DNA from: an uncultured Winogradskyella sp.
GTDB taxonomy: Bacteria > Bacteroidota > Bacteroidia > Flavobacteriales > Flavobacteriaceae
DNA: 33,713 nt
Assembly: GCA_913061495.1 (NCBI GenBank)
Contig: CAJXVG010000010.1
Span: 1-33,713 of the forward strand
Reading direction: 5' to 3'
The position numbers were made by a program, and so were the translations under genes. The notes beneath the pieces are model-generated. The model was not told the origin of the DNA and made no database searches. It saw only the letters and a list, made by a program, of their open reading frames with translations. Of this stretch, positions 32,367 through 33,713 are shown piece by piece; the stretch's first letter is position 1, and every line of letters starts with the position of its first letter.

Positions 32367-33545
32367 TTATTTAAAAGCATTTAGTCCAGTAACATCTAAG
32401 CCTGTGATAAGTAAATGAATATCGTGAGTGCCTTCATAGGTGATAACGCTTTCTAAATTCATCATGTGTCGCATAATGCTGTATTCACCAGTAATTCCCA
32501 TGCCACCTAACATCTGTCGTGCTTCACGGGCAATTTTTATAGCCATGTCAACATTGTTTCGTTTTGCCATGGAAATTTGGGCAGAAGTTGCTTTGCCTTC
32601 ATTTTTTAACTGACCTAATCTAAAAGCCAATAACTGAGCTTTAGTAATTTCAGTAATCATTTCGGCTAATTTTTTTTGCTGTAGTTGAAATGCTCCAATT
32701 GGCTTTCCAAATTGAATACGTTCTTTTGCGTAACGAAGCGCAGTATCGTAGCAATCCATTGCAGCACCAATTGCTCCCCAAGAAATACCAAAACGAGCCG
32801 AATCTAAACAACCCAAGGGAGCACCCAACCCTGATTTGTTTGGTAATAAGTTTTCCTTAGGCACTTTTACATCTTGAAAAATAAGCTCTCCAGTAGCGGA
32901 TGCTCTAAGCGACCACTTATTATGTGTTTCAGGAGTTGAAAACCCTTCCATGCCACGCTCTACTATAAGGCCGTGAATACGACCTTCTTCATTCTTTGCC
33001 CAAACTACAGCCACGTTACAAAATGGTGAATTGCTAATCCAAAGTTTAGCACCATTTAAAAGATAATGGTCTCCCATATCTTTAAAGTGAGTGGTCATGC
33101 CAGCAGGATTACTTCCATGGTCTGGTTCTGTTAACCCAAAAGAGCCCATCCATTCTCCACTAGCTAATTTTGGAAGGTACTTTTTACGTTGCTCCTCATT
33201 ACCGTATTTCCAAATAGGATACATCACTAAAGAAGATTGTACAGAAGCCGTACTACGCACTCCAGAATCTCCACGTTCAATTTCTTGCATTATTAAACCA
33301 TAAGAAATTTGGTCTAATCCTGCGCCTCCATATTCTTCTGGTATATAAGGGCCAAAAGCTCCAATTTCTGCTAAACCATTTATAATTTGTTTTGGAAACT
33401 CTGCTTTTTGGGCATATTCTTCTATAATAGGTGAAACATCGCGCTTTACCCAATCTCTAGCAGCATCACGCACTAATTTGTGCTCCTCGGAAAGTAAATC
33501 ATCAAGATTGTAATAATCTGGCGCTTCAAATAAATCTGGTTTCAT
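32367..33545 (-). CDS. gcdH: Acyl-CoA dehydrogenase, glutaryl-CoA dehydrogenase-like
   Basis: FAD enzyme of 392 residues. SVQSSLVMYPI near residue 100, EPDHGSNP, WISNSPFCNVAVVWAK and the C-terminal YEGTHDIH (catalytic Glu) match glutaryl-CoA dehydrogenases, which oxidise and decarboxylate glutaryl-CoA to crotonyl-CoA in lysine and tryptophan breakdown. SLRASATGELIFQDVKVP is also typical. Another acyl-CoA dehydrogenase subtype cannot be fully excluded. It has a good promoter and its own terminator, so it is probably transcribed alone. Confidence 0.88.
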   Translation of the reverse strand: MKPDLFEAPDYYNLDDLLSEEHKLVRDAARDWVKRDVSPIIEEYAQKAEFPKQIINGLAEIGAFGPYIPEEYGGAGLDQISYGLIMQEIERGDSGVRSTASVQSSLVMYPIWKYGNEEQRKKYLPKLASGEWMGSFGLTEPDHGSNPAGMTTHFKDMGDHYLLNGAKLWISNSPFCNVAVVWAKNEEGRIHGLIVERGMEGFSTPETHNKWSLRASATGELIFQDVKVPKENLLPNKSGLGAPLGCLDSARFGISWGAIGAAMDCYDTALRYAKERIQFGKPIGAFQLQQKKLAEMITEITKAQLLAFRLGQLKNEGKATSAQISMAKRNNVDMAIKIAREARQMLGGMGITGEYSIMRHMMNLESVITYEGTHDIHLLITGLDVTGLNAFK

Positions 33546-33567
33546 TTTTTTAATTTTTGTTGAAACA

Positions 33568-33600
33568 CAAAAGTAACGAAAACGTTTTCAGGTTGCAAAA
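33568..33600 (-). promoter_or_regulatory. Promoter of the glutaryl-CoA dehydrogenase-like gene
   Basis: On the minus strand TTTTG (33600-33596), a 20-nt gap and TACTTTTG (33575-33568) match the Bacteroidota promoter. The ATG follows 22 nt later. Confidence 0.7.
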
Positions 33601-33658
33601 GCCAAACTACATTTTAAGATAAAAGTCTTTGGTGAGATTTGTATAGTCTTCTGTGTAT

Positions 33659-33713
33659 CTGTCTCTTATACACATCTCCGAGCCCACGAGACCGAGGCTG
33701 ATGTCGTATGCCG
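33659..33713 (+). other. Illumina Nextera P7-side adapter (artefact)
   Basis: Bases 33659-33677 (CTGTCTCTTATACACATCT) are the Tn5 mosaic end, 33678-33692 the read-2 adapter, 33693-33700 (CGAGGCTG) match the Nextera i7 index N710, and 33701-33713 match the start of P7 with one mismatch. Not genomic. Confidence 0.98.

Noticed and set aside
1-33713. CRISPR array, prophage, integrase, toxin-antitoxin or restriction genes
   Set aside because: No regularly spaced repeats and no proteins of these families were seen. The genes are housekeeping or known flavobacterial accessory families.

Overview
The window is a 33.7 kb assembled fragment from a member of the Bacteroidota, most likely a marine-type Flavobacteriaceae. 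The evidence is AT-rich DNA, many TAnnTTTG promoter boxes, start regions without clear Shine-Dalgarno sequences, a secreted protein with a type IX secretion (Por/T9SS) C-terminal signal, and a gene set typical of flavobacteria (DUF4271 with hemD, DUF4296 after pyrC, TIGR00661-like glycosyltransferase, mrp-nfu-FNR-ferredoxin). Bases 1-47 and 33659-33713 are not genomic. They are Illumina Nextera P5 and P7 adapter sequence including readable index bases, so the biological sequence is about 48-33658.

Layout. 48-766 (-): 5' part of ftsX. 893-3943 (+): leuS, unusually long and carrying two in-frame copies of a 39-nt repeat. 3944-4459: a repeat-rich spacer with a terminator, a short hairpin and a palindromic element. 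4460-7172 (+): alanine dehydrogenase, a YugP-type membrane metallopeptidase and a BI-1 family membrane protein, with strong terminators after the last two. 7251-9150 (-): Lrp/AsnC regulator and saccharopine dehydrogenase-like enzyme. 9222-11294 (+): DUF423 membrane protein and pckA. 11367-12784 (-): hemD and DUF4271. 12926-15508 (+): polyprenol-phosphate sugar synthase-like glycosyltransferase, dihydroorotase and a DUF4296 lipoprotein. 15516-16535 (-): epimerase. 16625-17923 (+): tyrS. 17924-18280: spacer with a possible small minus-strand gene ending in a terminator. 18281-21650 (-): LuxE-like acyltransferase and a lamin-tail/T9SS secreted protein. 21881-23610 (+): two-component system. 23593-24654 (-): GT-B glycosyltransferase. 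24758-26406 (+): trmB, LysE-family exporter and alkyltransferase-like protein. 26625-29862 (+): Mrp ATPase, Nfu-type scaffold, ferredoxin-NADP reductase, a broken four-helix-bundle gene and a 2Fe-2S ferredoxin. 29870-32281 (-): metallophosphoesterase, SGNH lipoprotein and DUF3050. 32367-33545 (-): glutaryl-CoA dehydrogenase-like enzyme.

Most genes are housekeeping: translation, Fe-S assembly and electron transfer, haem and pyrimidine synthesis, gluconeogenesis and amino-acid catabolism. Saccharopine dehydrogenase, the Lrp regulator and glutaryl-CoA dehydrogenase could all serve lysine breakdown, though they are not in one operon.

I did not find a defence island, prophage, CRISPR array or biosynthetic cluster. 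The items most worth following are the twin in-frame repeats inside leuS, the enlarged leuS segment before KMSKS, the palindromic element at 4042-4157, the possible small gene at 18047-18142, the DUF3050/SGNH/phosphoesterase operon with a possible diiron site, and the broken four-helix gene between the reductase and its likely ferredoxin.
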